From Nissolia schottii (Eukaryota > Streptophyta > Magnoliopsida > Fabales > Fabaceae), in the NCBI GenBank assembly GCA_003254905.1, contig QANU01047353.1, positions 681,699 through 745,698 of the forward strand: 64,000 bases of DNA. The letters are read 5' to 3'. Of the stretch, positions 41,651-53,762 are shown one piece after another (the first letter of the stretch is position 1; each line of letters starts with the position of its first letter). A program made the position numbers and the translations under genes. The notes under the pieces were generated by a model. The model was not told where the DNA came from. It did no database searches and saw nothing but the letters and a program-made list of their open reading frames with translations.

Positions 41651-41904
41651 GTGTCAATCATTCAATCAAATCATTACACATAAGCAAAAATAATTTATTC
41701 TCTCGTATACAACGAAGTCATATATAATAATTTATTTAGATGAAGTGTAAAAACTGCGTATCGATTAAACTCAATCATTTAACTTAGATTATAGATCTCA
41801 CAATTAGATTAATAAAGTGAAAATAAGTATTATTATTTTCTATTTTATTAATCTAGTGATAAAACTTAAGAAAAGTGGTACAACTTAAGAAAAGCGGTAA
41901 AACT

Positions 41905-42365
41905 TAAGAAGTACTAACACATAAGACATGACACGGGACACGGGACACGAAAAACACCAATTTTAAAAATTCACAGGACATAGACATGACACACACACAC
42001 ACACATATATATAATATTCAAGATTTATAATATCTAATATTTTCATTATTGTTAAACTATTAATTTCAATCATTTCTTAATATTTTAAATATTCTAAATA
42101 GTTTCATATGTAAATACTTGCTAATTTTCTAAGGGTTTATATTATTATAAATTATTTAGTATTTAAAATATTTTTTCTCAGATATGACCCGAAAAACTTT
42201 CAAATATAACCAAGATATGCATGAACACGAAAAATCATAAATTTTTTATTTGGACATGTGAGACATGAGTGTCGGACGAGTGCCTTTAAATGTCAGTGTT
42301 TGCGATATGTCGAACACGCAAACATGACAGTTTCACGAAGTGTCCGTGTTTCCTATTAAGGTAAA
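41905..42365. repeat. Dispersed repeat with inverted GACACGGGACAC / GTGTCCGTGTTTCC ends
   Basis: The left side has repeated ACACGGGACAC and GACATGACAC motifs; the right side has GACATGTGAGACATGAGTGTC, GTCGAACACGC and AAGTGTCCGTGTTTCC in the opposite sense. An (AC)n(AT)n microsatellite (about 41991-42010) lies inside. The structure suggests a non-autonomous DNA element. No exact terminus or target duplication was fixed. Confidence 0.45.
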
Positions 42366-44320
42366 AACTAACATAGCTCATTCAAAAACCTTGTAGATAT
42401 ACATATTGTTGTCCATCATATTAATACATCAACCATATTGTAGGCGAACCCATTTTGATATTGGACTTTTTATGCATACATCTTCATTAATATATGATAT
42501 GTACATTTGTAATTGATGTGCAAACTTATGTTGTTCAAGTATGTTTCCTTTATAAGCTAAAGAAGCCCAAACTATATGATACATGCATGTGTGGGATTAT
42601 TTTATGTATGATCTCATCATTAATTAGGTGGGTTTTACTTTTGTGTAACTAAGATATATTAACTTTGCTAAGAAAAAAATAGGCCTCTTTTTATAAGCTC
42701 GTCTTGCTTCCCCACTTCTAGCTAGAATGGCTACTAAATCAGGGTGGGCTTAATTAATTTCATAGAAAAATGCCACATGCACAAACTTGACTGTAAAAAT
42801 AGCATTCAATTTCTATTTATCATTAGCATTGTAAAAGAATTCTAGATTTTCATCTAATCTTATGATATCATGTAAGTAAAAGTAATTATTTCTCACATCT
42901 ATCACCTTAAAAAGAAATGAACTTTGGTGATTTCTTATGTGCCACATGAGATAAAATATTATCTCCTATTAAAATTTTCTATTTTTGACAAAATTTGGAA
43001 CTAAATTTATCAAATTTTATCATCATTTTACAATCTAATATGACATATCGATGTGTTAAATGATCTAATGTGATAAATTAATATTTTTTAATACAATATT
43101 TATGGAGAGATGCATCATAAGCTCAAATGGTTCGAAAATTTTTAAAACTCTTACAAATTAGCTCTTTCAATTATTTGACTTATGAAAAGTTTATCAATAT
43201 CATAAAGAACATGAGATAATGGCAAAATTCGACAAGTTTAACTCTAAAAACTACTAAAAAAAATTAGTAGAATAAGATATTTATCCCATAAAACACATGA
43301 CAAATCACCATAAATTTTTCAGATACATAGACACATAATTAAATATCAATATAAAATGTGTATAGTAGAATGTATGTATGTCTAAAACATGTCCAGAAAT
43401 TGTACGAGTTGCCATGTAATGTGTTTTATATTGTAAACAAATCACATATTATTGGAAGTTTTATTTTCAGTAACGTGTTATTATATAATTGAATGATTGA
43501 GTAAAAATATTTTATACACTGTACATATTAATACATATTATTATTATTATTATTTTGGTTAGTTAGGAGATGTCCGTTGTTGATAGCAACATCGCCAAGA
43601 ACTAAATTTCTTGATTAAATGCTTAACAAACTCAATTATCTATTAACTATTCTAGACTTTGTTGGTATATTAGTACATATGCATCTTACCACACGTATTT
43701 ATTATGTTTCAACCAGTAAGGAGGCTCAAACCATGATATGGATGGCACATGAAAAATTTGTGACTAAAACTTGAATATGTGACTTGAATATCTTAATTTC
43801 TTTGAGTGTGCGAGGAGCACGTTAGGGTTGCTGAAACTTTTAGAGAAAAATGGAAAAAGTAACCCATCAATTGAGATATTCAATCTTACTCTTTAGAATT
43901 CTTTCTCCATGAAATGTTTCAACAATTATGACATTCACTCCTAAAAATGTCATCTAAATAAAATGAATTGACTCGTTAACTGTGTAAAATCTTTTATATT
44001 ATCAATGCATTAAAATTAAACTTTGTTTTATGGCTAAGATTCACGTGAAGGAAGAAAAAGCTCGTTTGCCAGGCATATACAAATACTTTTTTCCCGTGAA
44101 TTTGCTGAAGTTTACATGTTAAAACGAACTAATCGTTTATTTAGGACTAAGACATAAATTAAAAAAATAAATAAATGTTCTTGATAATTGTACAAAATTC
44201 TTTAAATTTATGAAATTACTTCCATTAATATTTTTAACAATACAATAATTTTTTTTTTGCTAAAATTAGGTGGTTATTAATACAAAGTGTGCTATTGGAA
44301 GGAAAAAAAATTAATTCTAT
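42366..44320. other. AT-rich intergenic DNA, nothing recognised
   Basis: No reading frame or RNA gene could be supported on either strand across nearly 2 kb. An (ATT)n run lies near 43538-43553. Confidence 0.5.
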
Positions 44321-44324
44321 CTTG

Positions 44325-45450
44325 AAAATTCTATCATCCACACTTCCGTAAAATTCCGTTGTCAATGTTTCGGGCCAAAACATTTTCCCATGGAATAAAT
44401 GACACTAGCTTTCTTAATTCTCACGGAAACAATAAATGGTTTGACATACCGTGCTGCTGTGCATGACTCATGTGGAATTACCATCAAACAAATGATTTAA
44501 CCAATACAAATCGCATGTTTTGTGTTTTGCCACGAAAAAACAAGCAGAGGAGAAAGAAAGTGAAGAAAAACTTCAACTCAATCACAATGTCTAAAAATCC
44601 GTTGGTAATGATTTTAGGCCAAAAATATTTTCTCATGGAATAAATGACACTAGCTTTTTTAATTCTCACGGAAACAATGAATGCTTCGACATATCGTGCC
44701 ATCGTGCATGACTCATGTGAGATTACCATCAAACAAATGATTTAACCGATAGAAAGAGCGTGTTTTGTGTTTGTCCAAAAAAAAGCAGAGGAAAAAGAAC
44801 GTGAAGAAAAACTTCAACTCATTCAAAGTGTATAAAAATTCGTTGGTAATGATTTCAAGCCAAAAATATTTTCTCATGGAATAAATGACACTAGCTTTCT
44901 TAATTCTCACTGAAACAGTGAATGCTTCGACATATCGTGTTGTCATGCATGACTCACGTGGGATTACCATCAAACACGTGATTTAACCGGTAGAAATTGC
45001 GTGTTTTGTGTTTTGCCAAAAAAAAGAATAGGAGAAAGGAAGTGAAGAGAAATTTCAACTCATTCACACTGTCATAAAAATTAGTTGCAATGATTTTGGG
45101 CCAAAAATATTTTCCCATCGAATAAATGACACTAGCTTTCTTAATTCTCACAGAAACAATGAATGGTTCGACATATCGTGCTGTCGTGCATGACTCATGT
45201 GGGATTACCATCAAACACGTGATTTAACCTATGGAAATCACGTGTTTTATGTTTTGCCCCAAAAAAACGGAGGAGAATGAAAGTGAAGAAAAGCTTCAAC
45301 TCCTTCACACTATCTTAAAAATCTATTGGCAATGATTTTAGGCCAAAAATATTTTCCCATGGAATAAATGACACTAGCTTCCTTAATTCTCACGGAAACA
45401 ATGAATGGTTGGACATACCCGCTATGGTGCATGACTCCATCAAACAGTCG
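44325..45450 (+). repeat. 242-bp tandem repeat, about 4.7 copies, directly upstream of the first GDSL gene
   Basis: The marker ATAAATGACACTAGCT occurs near 44395, 44639, 44880, 45124 and 45366, a spacing of 241-244 bp. Copies are roughly 85-90% alike by eye. Each carries TGCATGACTCATGTGG-like sequence. Copies 3 and 4 contain perfect CACGTG G-boxes at 44955-44960, 44975-44980, 45216-45221 and 45239-45244. The array ends about 200 bp before the GDSL start codon, so it occupies the promoter. Minus-strand frames of 82-86 codons recur in each copy but look like a by-product of the repetition. Confidence 0.88.
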
Positions 45451-45585
45451 ATTTTATTTTGCTTTTTTACATTTTAAACATTTTATTTGTTTAAACGGTA
45501 AAGGATTACCATATGATTTAGTGTCGTGCACTTTCGAGTAAATTACAGTCGGAATTAGTAGCATCTCTCTGAATCTAAATCTTAT

Positions 45586-45592
45586 TATATAA
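45586..45592 (+). promoter_or_regulatory. TATA box of the first GDSL gene
   Basis: TATATAA lies 64-70 bp upstream of the start codon, a suitable spacing for a short 5' UTR. It sits between the tandem repeat array and the gene. Confidence 0.6.
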
Positions 45593-45655
45593 GTAGCATT
45601 TCATATACCTTGTTTCAAAAATAGAAGAGTAGGGGAAACATTAAGTGATAGAAAC

Positions 45656-48600
45656 ATGATGGCACATTCTTTGGTGTTGTTGCAAAAGCTTCTTCCGCAA
45701 ACAATCCCTCCTCCAGCCATCATTGTTTGGTGTTCTGCCATAGCAATTATCTCACATGTTTATGCTGTGACCCTACCAAACAATGAAACTGTGCCGGCAG
45801 TCATTGTTTTCGGAGACTCAATAGTTGATCCTGGAAACAACAACCACGTCAATACTCTTGTCAGATGCAATTTCCCGCCGTACGGTAGAGACTTCCTCGG
45901 AGGAATTCCGACCGGCAGGTTCAGCAATGGATTAGTCCCACCAGACATCATTGGTAGAAAAAATCTCACCAAATAGAATGATAACATATTGAACATGCTC
46001 ATTTTCTCTTACAAGGCTCACCTTTTTTCCTTTCAGCTGAGAAATTCGGAGTGAAGAAGCTTTTACCTGCTTATCTTGATCCAAATTTGCAACTTGAAGA
46101 TCTCCTCACTGGTGTGAGCTTTGCCTCAGGTGGTGCTGGATATGATCCTCTAACGTCTGCATTAGTAGTAAGTAACCTCCCTTTTCTATTTGACTCTCCA
46201 TTTAGAGTTAGTTAGCATAGGAATTAAGTGTGAAAGATAAAATGTTTTCTTAAAGTAGTAGGAAATTCTTTGAATGAATGGATGAAATAACTTTTACTGA
46301 TGTATTTAATAGTACAATATTCTCTTTGCTAGAATTGCATGCGGTCGTTAACACCAAGGACAAAAAAGAAACACTACATTGAGATGTTAACAGAAACCTT
46401 AAATTGTGAAAAACTGGATAACTAAATAGAAAGGAGAGAGTTTTCTTTAGCATATCTTGATGCTAACTATAGCTTACTTTTCTCCTTGAAAAGTCTGTGA
46501 TATCATTATCAGATCAATTGAGCATGTTCAAGGAGTACATAAACAAGATAAAGGAAGCAGTTGGAGGAAACAGAACATCAATGATCATAGCTAAGAGCAT
46601 ATACATAGTGTGCATGGGAAGTGATGACATTGCCAATACTTATGCTCAAACACCATTTAGGCGCGCTCAGTATGATATTCCATCATACACAGATTTCATG
46701 GCTTCAGAAGCCTCAAACTTCTTGCAGGTATGGTTTGGTAAGGCATCCACATTTAGTGGAGATTTGGATGAGAATCCTCTCGTGTTAGTTTTGAGCATAA
46801 CTTGTCATGTAGAGAGAGACAGACACAAGCACTTTAAATAAATGGGGCGCTCTCAAAATTTTGTAAGGCCCAATTTGAGTGTTTGTGTCTATATCGCTAT
46901 TAATGTGACAATGTCAAGTTCAAAATCAACATAAAATGATCCAAATCCCAAACAGATACATGTTATTTTGACAACCTTTTCAATCATAGGACATGTTACT
47001 GTTACCCTCTATTCTTCAGTCAAATTTAGGTAGAGCAGTGTGTGGTAGCCATAATAGACAAATGACATCTTTTGTGAATTTCACTGTTACTGTTCATTGG
47101 CAGCTAAACAACCATGTTTTCAAAGATGAAATGAACACATTTGGAATATCAAACATGCATGTGCTATTGTTTAAATATGAAACATGGTTTTACTTTTTGA
47201 ATGTCTGTGCTGTCCACATGTTGGCAACCATCTTTCCATACAAAGAACAATTTTGTTTGGAATTTGTATATTTTGTTTTTATCACATCTTTGATCCATGT
47301 CATAAAGATTCGACAAGGTTTTTTTGTCATTGCCTAACACAATCCTCCTCTTTTAACCGGGCCTCCGACTTATGTTAATGGTTTGGGTATCAATATGATT
47401 TATGACAAAAAATTGTAGTGTCACCTAATTCATGTAACTGATCCCATCTTGGTTTTTTTTTTTCAAAAAAAAAAACTAAATCATCCGTATCCGGAATTAA
47501 GATATTTGAATTCTCTTTTCATATATTTATATTTTACTGTATGATTCTTTATTATGCTCTTTTGGAGTTAAAATGAAAAAAATAAAATAATCATATTAAC
47601 TGAGTAATGTGCAGGAACTTTATGGACTAGGAGCTAGAAGGATTGGAGTATTTGGTTTACCAGTCATAGGGTGTGTTCCTTCACAGAGAACAATTGGTGG
47701 AGGCATTCTTAGAGCATGCTCAGATTCTTCAAACCAAGCAGCAATACTCTTCAATTCCAAGCTCTCCGCCCAAATGGTTGCACTTGGAAAATGGTTCTCA
47801 GATGCTAGGCTTGTCTATCTTGATTCCTACAATCCATTCCTAGACATGCTTCAAAACCCTTTTAAATATGGTAATCACTAATCATTAAGCAGTCACATTC
47901 ATTATCATTGCCATTATAAATATTCATAGGTAACACAAGGATTAGACCTTTGTTATACATTTCTTAATCTATGGCCTATAGACACCAATTTGATGTCAAT
48001 TATCTGTGGGGAGCCTTCACAGTCACAATTAACATATAAGATTAAATTATATTTATAGGTACTTTTTGACATAAAAGAAATCAGTTAGCTGCATCATATT
48101 TATTTACATTATATAACCATTGGGGTGTATCATGTATGTGTTACTCAATTGCTACTTCATGCAATTCCCATGCTACCTTCAAATTAGCATGAGAACACAT
48201 CATCGTTGCTCATAAATGAGACATAATATTTAATTGGCTTAATCTACTTAAGTTAATTGAATTGCGGCCCAGTCCACAAGACTCTCACTTAAAAGAGTCT
48301 AAGAAAGGTAGATGTACGCACCTTCACAAGTGTCAAGCAGAAAGACTGCTTCTAAAATTTTAACTCGTGACTTTCACTTCACAAGGCAAACAACTTTACC
48401 ATTTGTGCCAAAGCTCACACGCTAAAGTTAAATAAATTAATTAGTCAATTGAAAAAAATTCTTATCCTTGTTTCTTTTTTCACTTTCTTGACTAGCTGTT
48501 CCTGACATTTGGTGGTCTAGGTTTTGAAGAGACAGAGAGAGGATGCTGTGGCACAGGAGACATAGAAGTAGGCATTTTGTGCAACCCTTACACCATAAAC

Positions 48601-48714
48601 ACATGCTCCAATGCCTCAAACTACATATTCTGGGACAGTTATCATCCTACAGAGAAGGCTTATGTTGTGCTTAGTTCTCTGGTGCTTGACAACAAAATCA
48701 AGGACTTCTTCTGA
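45656..48714 (+). CDS. GDSL esterase/lipase (EXL-like), intact
   Basis: Secreted SGNH-fold lipid or ester hydrolase; substrate unknown. Five exons: 45656-45953, 46037-46167, 46494-46727, 47615-47870 and 48521-48714, 370 residues, normal for the family. A hydrophobic signal peptide ([16 protein letters not shown]) precedes the mature chain. Block I is [15 protein letters not shown] with the catalytic Ser. Then [20 protein letters not shown]. Block II is [16 protein letters not shown]. Block III reads [10 protein letters not shown], with Asp where the SGNH consensus GxND has Asn, a variant I recall in EXL-type proteins. Block V is [12 protein letters not shown] with the catalytic Asp and His. 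[16 protein letters not shown] gives paired Cys. It is first of a local GDSL cluster and has a 242-bp tandem repeat in its promoter. Intron 4 carries a SINE. Confidence 0.93.
48268..48420 (-). mobile_element. Au-like SINE in intron 4 of the GDSL gene
   Basis: On the minus strand the sequence reads GAGCTTTGGCACAAATGGTA…GTTGTTTGCCTTGTGAAG…GTCACGAGTTAAAATTTTAG…GAAGGTGCGTACATCTACC. This follows the layout of the tRNA-derived plant Au SINE (A-box-like start, GGTCACGGGTTCGAGTC-type B box, GGCTGCGTACA core). It is diverged and no target duplication was set. A related copy lies at 51755-51930. Confidence 0.65.
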
Positions 48715-49719
48715 GTGCAATTCTGGTCTCATTCTAAGTTGCTCATTGTTACTGTAATTCTATTATTTACTGTCACATATCACAGTCAAAGCTACATATC
48801 TAAATGCCACTGTATGTAACATGGACAATTAAGTCCTAAATTTTAGTTATAAGGATCAATGCTCTTTTATTAGGCGGATATTTTTTGTGAACGTCTGTCT
48901 CTTAAGTATCAGTTGAGAGAAAAGTTGAGATTCACTATTAACTAATGTTTATGTGGTGTACCTTCAAAGATATTCCTAAAAGTTATACAAATAACATTAT
49001 TTTTTGGATTATTTGTTGAACATATGGCGTGGTTAAAAATGTCGCCGACACATTCTTGGCCTATCCAAAACCCTATGTCCTAATCTGCATGCATTCAAAG
49101 TTGAAGGGCATGACAGAGATTAATCCTAAGGGTGCGTTTGGTTGGAGATGTAAATTTTATAGATTGAATTAATGAGTAATATTATTCATGAATCAAATAT
49201 GTGAAACTTTTACCTTCAACCAAAAACACCCTAAGTTTATTTATTTCTTGGCTTCTTTTATAGACCATGCTTCAAAATTATGACTACTAGCTGCTAATCA
49301 TATGAGAACTTGAGAACTTGCCTGTTTGAAATGAGATCAATGCACTAACCAAAATCTCTTTATAAGAAAATCAAGTGTGATGATGACCTATATTTGTGAT
49401 GACCACATCAAACTCACCCCATGACAAGGGATTCATTGGAAATTCATGTTTAAACTCAAGAAAAGAAAAATACTAGAGAGCCATAATTGTTTGTCAAAAC
49501 TGAGTTGTCAAAATGATGCGTCATGATATTGACTCTTGGATGAATAAGTGGATTGTATCACGTCATTTTATCCAACCACCACCATGATTTCTATCATGGA
49601 ATTTGGCAAAGCTCTTCTGGCTAAGTAATATTTCAAGTGTGAGTGTAAAAAATAATGTTGTGTACCTTCCTTAAAAAGAAAAGAGAAAAAAAAGTGGGGA
49701 AACATTAGTCAAAGAAAAC
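48715..49719. other. Intergenic DNA between GDSL gene and GDSL pseudogene
   Basis: 48841-48960 is homologous to 51937-52045 downstream of the pseudogene, marking the 3' edge of the duplicated unit. No other gene was seen. Confidence 0.5.
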
Positions 49720-50628
49720 ATGATGCCACTCATGCAAAAGCTTCTTCCTCTAGTCATTGTTCGGTGTTCTGCCACAGCAATTATCTTTCAACATGTTTCT
49801 GCTATGACTCGACAAAAGTCATTGCTTTTGGAGACTCAATAGTCGATTCCGGAAACAAGAACCATGTCACCTCTCATATCAAGTGTGATTTCCCACTGGG
49901 AGGTTCAGCAATGGATTAGTCCCATCAGACATCATTGGTAAATAAAAGTTCCTTTGCTCTCCCATATGGATATTGTGCATATAGTTATATATAGATAACC
50001 GAATGAACATGTTCTTAATTTGTTCAACTTCTTACTGAATTTTTTGTCTTGCTTTTTCAGCTTCAAAATTTGGAGTCAAGAAACTTTTACCTGCTTGAAG
50101 ATCTCCTCACTGGCGTGAGCTTTGCCTCAGGTGGTGCTGGATATGATCCTCTAACATCTGCATTAGTAGTAACTAACTTATTCTGGAGCATTATAAATAC
50201 TCCCTCCGTTTCAATTGATTTGTTCATTTAGAATTAGAACATGAAGTAAAAAAAAAATAATTGTTCATGAAAGTAGTACAAAATTCTTTGAAGGGACGAA
50301 ATGACCTCTGTTAATATATTTAATAGTACAACATTCTTTTTGCTATAGTTGCATGTGGCCATTAACACACATGACATTATTGAGTACCTTGAAATATGAA
50401 CTGAATAGTCTTGATGCTAACTATAATTTATCTTCTCCTTGATTAGTCTGCGGTATCAGATCAATTGAGCATGTTCAAGGAGTACATAAACAAGATAAAG
50501 GAAGCAAATGGAGACAAGAGAACAACAAGGATAGTATCTAAGAGCTTATACATTGTTTGCATAGGAAGTGATGAGATTGCCAATACTTATGGTATGATAT
50601 TCCATCAGAAGCCTCAAGCTTCTTGCAG
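49720..50628 (+). pseudogene. GDSL esterase/lipase pseudogene, exons 1-3 only
   Basis: A decayed tandem copy of the gene at 45656. Exon 1 retains the leader (MMPLMQKLLPLVIVRCSATA) and FGDSIVDSGN. A deletion shifts the frame before the block and another removes the [13 protein letters not shown] segment, so the frame ends at a stop. Exon 2 (from about 50062) lost 22 bp after LLPA and hits a stop. Exon 3 (about 50449-50628) keeps [16 protein letters not shown] and IGSDEIANTYG, then has a further deletion. Exons 4 and 5 are missing, though flanking introns and the SINE are still recognisable to about 52045. It cannot make a working enzyme. Confidence 0.9.
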
Positions 50629-51754
50629 GCATTTAGTGGATGGTAAACAAAAGGATGGATAAGCGTCCTCTCGTGTTGGTTCTAAACATGACTTTATCGT
50701 GCTAAGTGAGAGATAGACACGAAGTATTTTGAATCAGTGAAGCCATTTTAATATGACATTGTCAAGTTCAAAATCAACATGACTGGATCCTAATCCCAAA
50801 CAAATAAATGTTATTTTGATGTAGTTAACTTATAAATGCAAAGTTAAAGGGCAAGTCTCAAACTTTTCAATCAAAGGGCATGTTATTGTTACCCTTTATT
50901 CTGCAATCAAATTTAGGTAGACTAGTGTGGTAGCATTTCTGTTCAAAGGTGAAATGAACAAATTTGGAATATCAAATATGCATGTTCTATCGCTGTTTGA
51001 ATGTATGTGCTGTCCAGAGAAGAACAATCTGGTTTGGGAATTGGACATTTTGATTCTCTTTTCATAGATTTTATTGCAGACAATGGCTGCCTTGCTCCTT
51101 CCTTCTAAGTTAGGGGGTGTGATACACCTTGTGATCTAACGGTCAAAATCACAGGGTGTATTGATGTAACAAACTATCCGAGATACACTGTAATAGTTTT
51201 TCAGTTTAGTCAAACCTCGGAAGTGAAGCAGTGAAGCGTAGCTAAACTAAAAAAAATTATTATACTGCATAGCATTTAATTTGACATACTGATACACCTT
51301 ATGATCTTATGGTTTAAATCATAACGTGCATCATACTCCTTACTTGTTAGTAAATAAAACCTAGCTCAAAGAGAGTTTTACCTCCATGTAACAGGTTGAT
51401 CTAACTTAAGCCAGGTTTGGGGAAGTCGTGGACTTTAAATACGAGTGATTCCAATTAAAAAAAAAGTATATTCATAGATACATTTTTAGATAAAAGAAAT
51501 TAGACAGCTGCATCATATTTATTTATATCGTATAATGATTGAGGTGCATCATGCACTCTATTTAAAGGGTACATAACTTTTGTAGATTAAGATTTATGTA
51601 AACGAAGTTAACAAAATAAACTTAGCACGTCATTGTAGTTTATCAATGAGACTTAATAGTTAATAAATATTATATGAAATGCATTTCTATTTATGCATTG
51701 AGCAATAATGAAGTATTAATTTTCTATTGGTTTACCAAAAAGAAAAATCAAGTC
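50629..51754. other. Remains of the GDSL pseudogene introns; exon 4 absent
   Basis: 50878-51020 matches intron 3 of the intact gene (about 46985-47220). 51475-51560 matches its intron 4 (about 48055-48140). Between them lies unrelated sequence with two GATACACCTT(A/G)TGATC-like segments (51120-51320), where exon 4 should be. That sequence may be an insertion that replaced the exon. Confidence 0.6.
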
Positions 51755-51930
51755 TAGGGTTGACTCCATGCACGAGACTCCCACTTAGAGGAGTATACTA
51801 AGGGTTGATGTCCGTGATCTTATCTTCACAAGTGTCATACAAATAAGATTGCTTCTAAAAGTTAAACTCATGATATTCATGTCACAAGACAGCAAGCTCG
51901 TCGTTGCACAAAAGCTTACTCATTACCTTT
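51755..51930 (-). mobile_element. Diverged Au-like SINE, counterpart of the one at 48268
   Basis: It occupies the same place relative to the GDSL intron 4 sequence as the SINE at 48268-48420 and shares AAGCTTTTGTGCA-, TTTTAGAAGCA- and CACTTGTGAAGAT-like segments on the minus strand. The insertion therefore predates the local gene duplication. Confidence 0.6.
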
Positions 51931-52045
51931 AAGTTTTTAAGGATCAATGCTCCTTTATTAGGGGAATATTTTTGTCAACGTCTTTATCTCTTAAGTATAA
52001 ATGGAGAGAAAAGTTAGGGTCCAATATTAATCAATGTTTCAAAGA

Positions 52046-53150
52046 TGTCCCAAAAAATTATATAAATAATATTATTTTTTTTGAATTTTTTTGAATATGC
52101 CACGGTTGCAACCGCGGCTAATCTATATACAACCGTAGGTAAGCCATCCTCTTGCTCTCTCTTTAGTTCGGCCAATAGTGCTATATTTAAAATCTTGCAC
52201 TTTCGATCCATTTTAGAGCATACCCAAAGAAGGAAAAATTGTTGGTCACATTCCCTCCCACAACCGTGCCTTGTCAGAAGGGACAAGGACTAGTGTTGGA
52301 GCATCCAAGGAGGGTCCCCAGCACGGACCAAGCTCTTGCGCTTTTTACCAATCATGCAATGACATTTGTATAATGTTTATTGTATTTATTTATTTTTTTT
52401 AAAAGAAGTTGTTGCTTCAATAATTATCCAATACATTAATTAAATCTGTCGTTGGATTCATAAATAAGTTAATTTTTATTTTTTATTTTAATTTAAAAAA
52501 ACATATGAGACTATAATAGAGATTAAAGTTGGTCTATATCATTATAGTGAAGAGTTTCACTTTGAGTCTCTCTTTACATTTTATGACGCAAAGCTTATGT
52601 GGATGTACTTAAAGCATTAAGAGGAACCAAAATTAGGACTTCCATCTAAGGTGCTCTTAAACATTAAACTTGAATAAAATGTGTAAAGAGTATAGAAATA
52701 TTGACTAACATAAATTAAAAATCCTTATAAAGTCATTTTCACTTCCTTCAATAACAACACTGTACCATTTTGAACATGATGGGAAGACAAATTTGAAGCA
52801 ATTACACGAACTTGTTTCAAAATCTGATGGAACATAAATAATTTTAAGTGATTGCAGTACTTGTTCCCAAATCTGATGGAACAAATATGAGAACTAAACG
52901 AATTGGTATAGATATAGAAAATCAATAATAGAAAAAGCACACAAATTAACTGAGGCATGGGTGTATAACATGATTGATATGGAATGGTTAAAAATGTGGT
53001 GGTGGACACATTTTTGGCCTTTTAAAACTCAATTTGACAGCTTTTAGATAACTACACTCATAAATGTGTGAGGGTTATAGCAAACCCCACACTTTTAAAA
53101 GTGTGGTTATTCAAAAATTATCATAGTATCATTTTTCTTTTAAACTCTGT
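52046..53150. other. Intergenic DNA up to the first N join
   Basis: No supported gene. 52330-52720 is AT-rich. A single N at 53151 follows and is probably a contig join. Confidence 0.5.
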
Positions 53151-53762
53151 NTTGAACTAGCAATAAACCCTCACTTTACACCTCCACCATAGTCTCTACT
53201 CTGTCTCTAAAATTTTAAGGATCTTGTTTCGATAAATAGCTTAATTAAGATCTTAAATAAGACGAGTTTCTCAAAAAAAGTTCTTTCATGAAAAGTAACT
53301 AAGTAAGTTAGTTATGGAAAAAAGTTAAAGAGTGTCATTCAATCACTATTTAAGTAACCAAAAGTTAAAAAAAAAAAATTTAAATATGAGATTTTAAATT
53401 TCCAATGTATTGAAAGTTGTAAAAACTCAATCCCGTATGTGTTTTGGCATGTAGTGACATCAAAAGTTTGTTTAAGGGTGAAGTGATTGTATTTAGAAAG
53501 TTGTGTAGTACACTTTTTTTTTATAATCTTGATATTTTAACTTTATAAAATAAAAAAAGCACTATTTCTTAGGAAGTGGTAAGCTATAGAGTCAATTTAC
53601 TCCAAACACTCATAATATGATAACAAATTGCTGAAAAGTTAACAGAAGTCATAAGGCTATCTAATCAAACCCCAATTCTAATTCCAACTTTGTGTTGCAA
53701 TATCTTTAACAGTGTTTTTTTTTTTTCTTTTTTGTTTTATTTTTTCATTTCTGCTATATCAG

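Noticed and set aside
44484..45214. Three similar minus-strand frames of 82-86 codons in successive 242-bp repeats, suggesting a repeated small protein gene
   Set aside because: Their similarity follows from the DNA repeat itself. They overlap end to start, are very rich in Phe/Leu from poly-A/T tracts, and have no splice or promoter support.
46993..47378. Frames of 64-114 codons inside GDSL intron 3
   Set aside because: They have no domain, a hydrophobic low-quality composition, and lie between well-matched exons with consistent phases.
50200..50235. ACTCCCTCCGTTTC, resembling a Stowaway end, in the GDSL pseudogene
   Set aside because: No matching inverted end was found nearby, and the intact gene has a diverged equivalent in the same intron, so an element could not be delimited.
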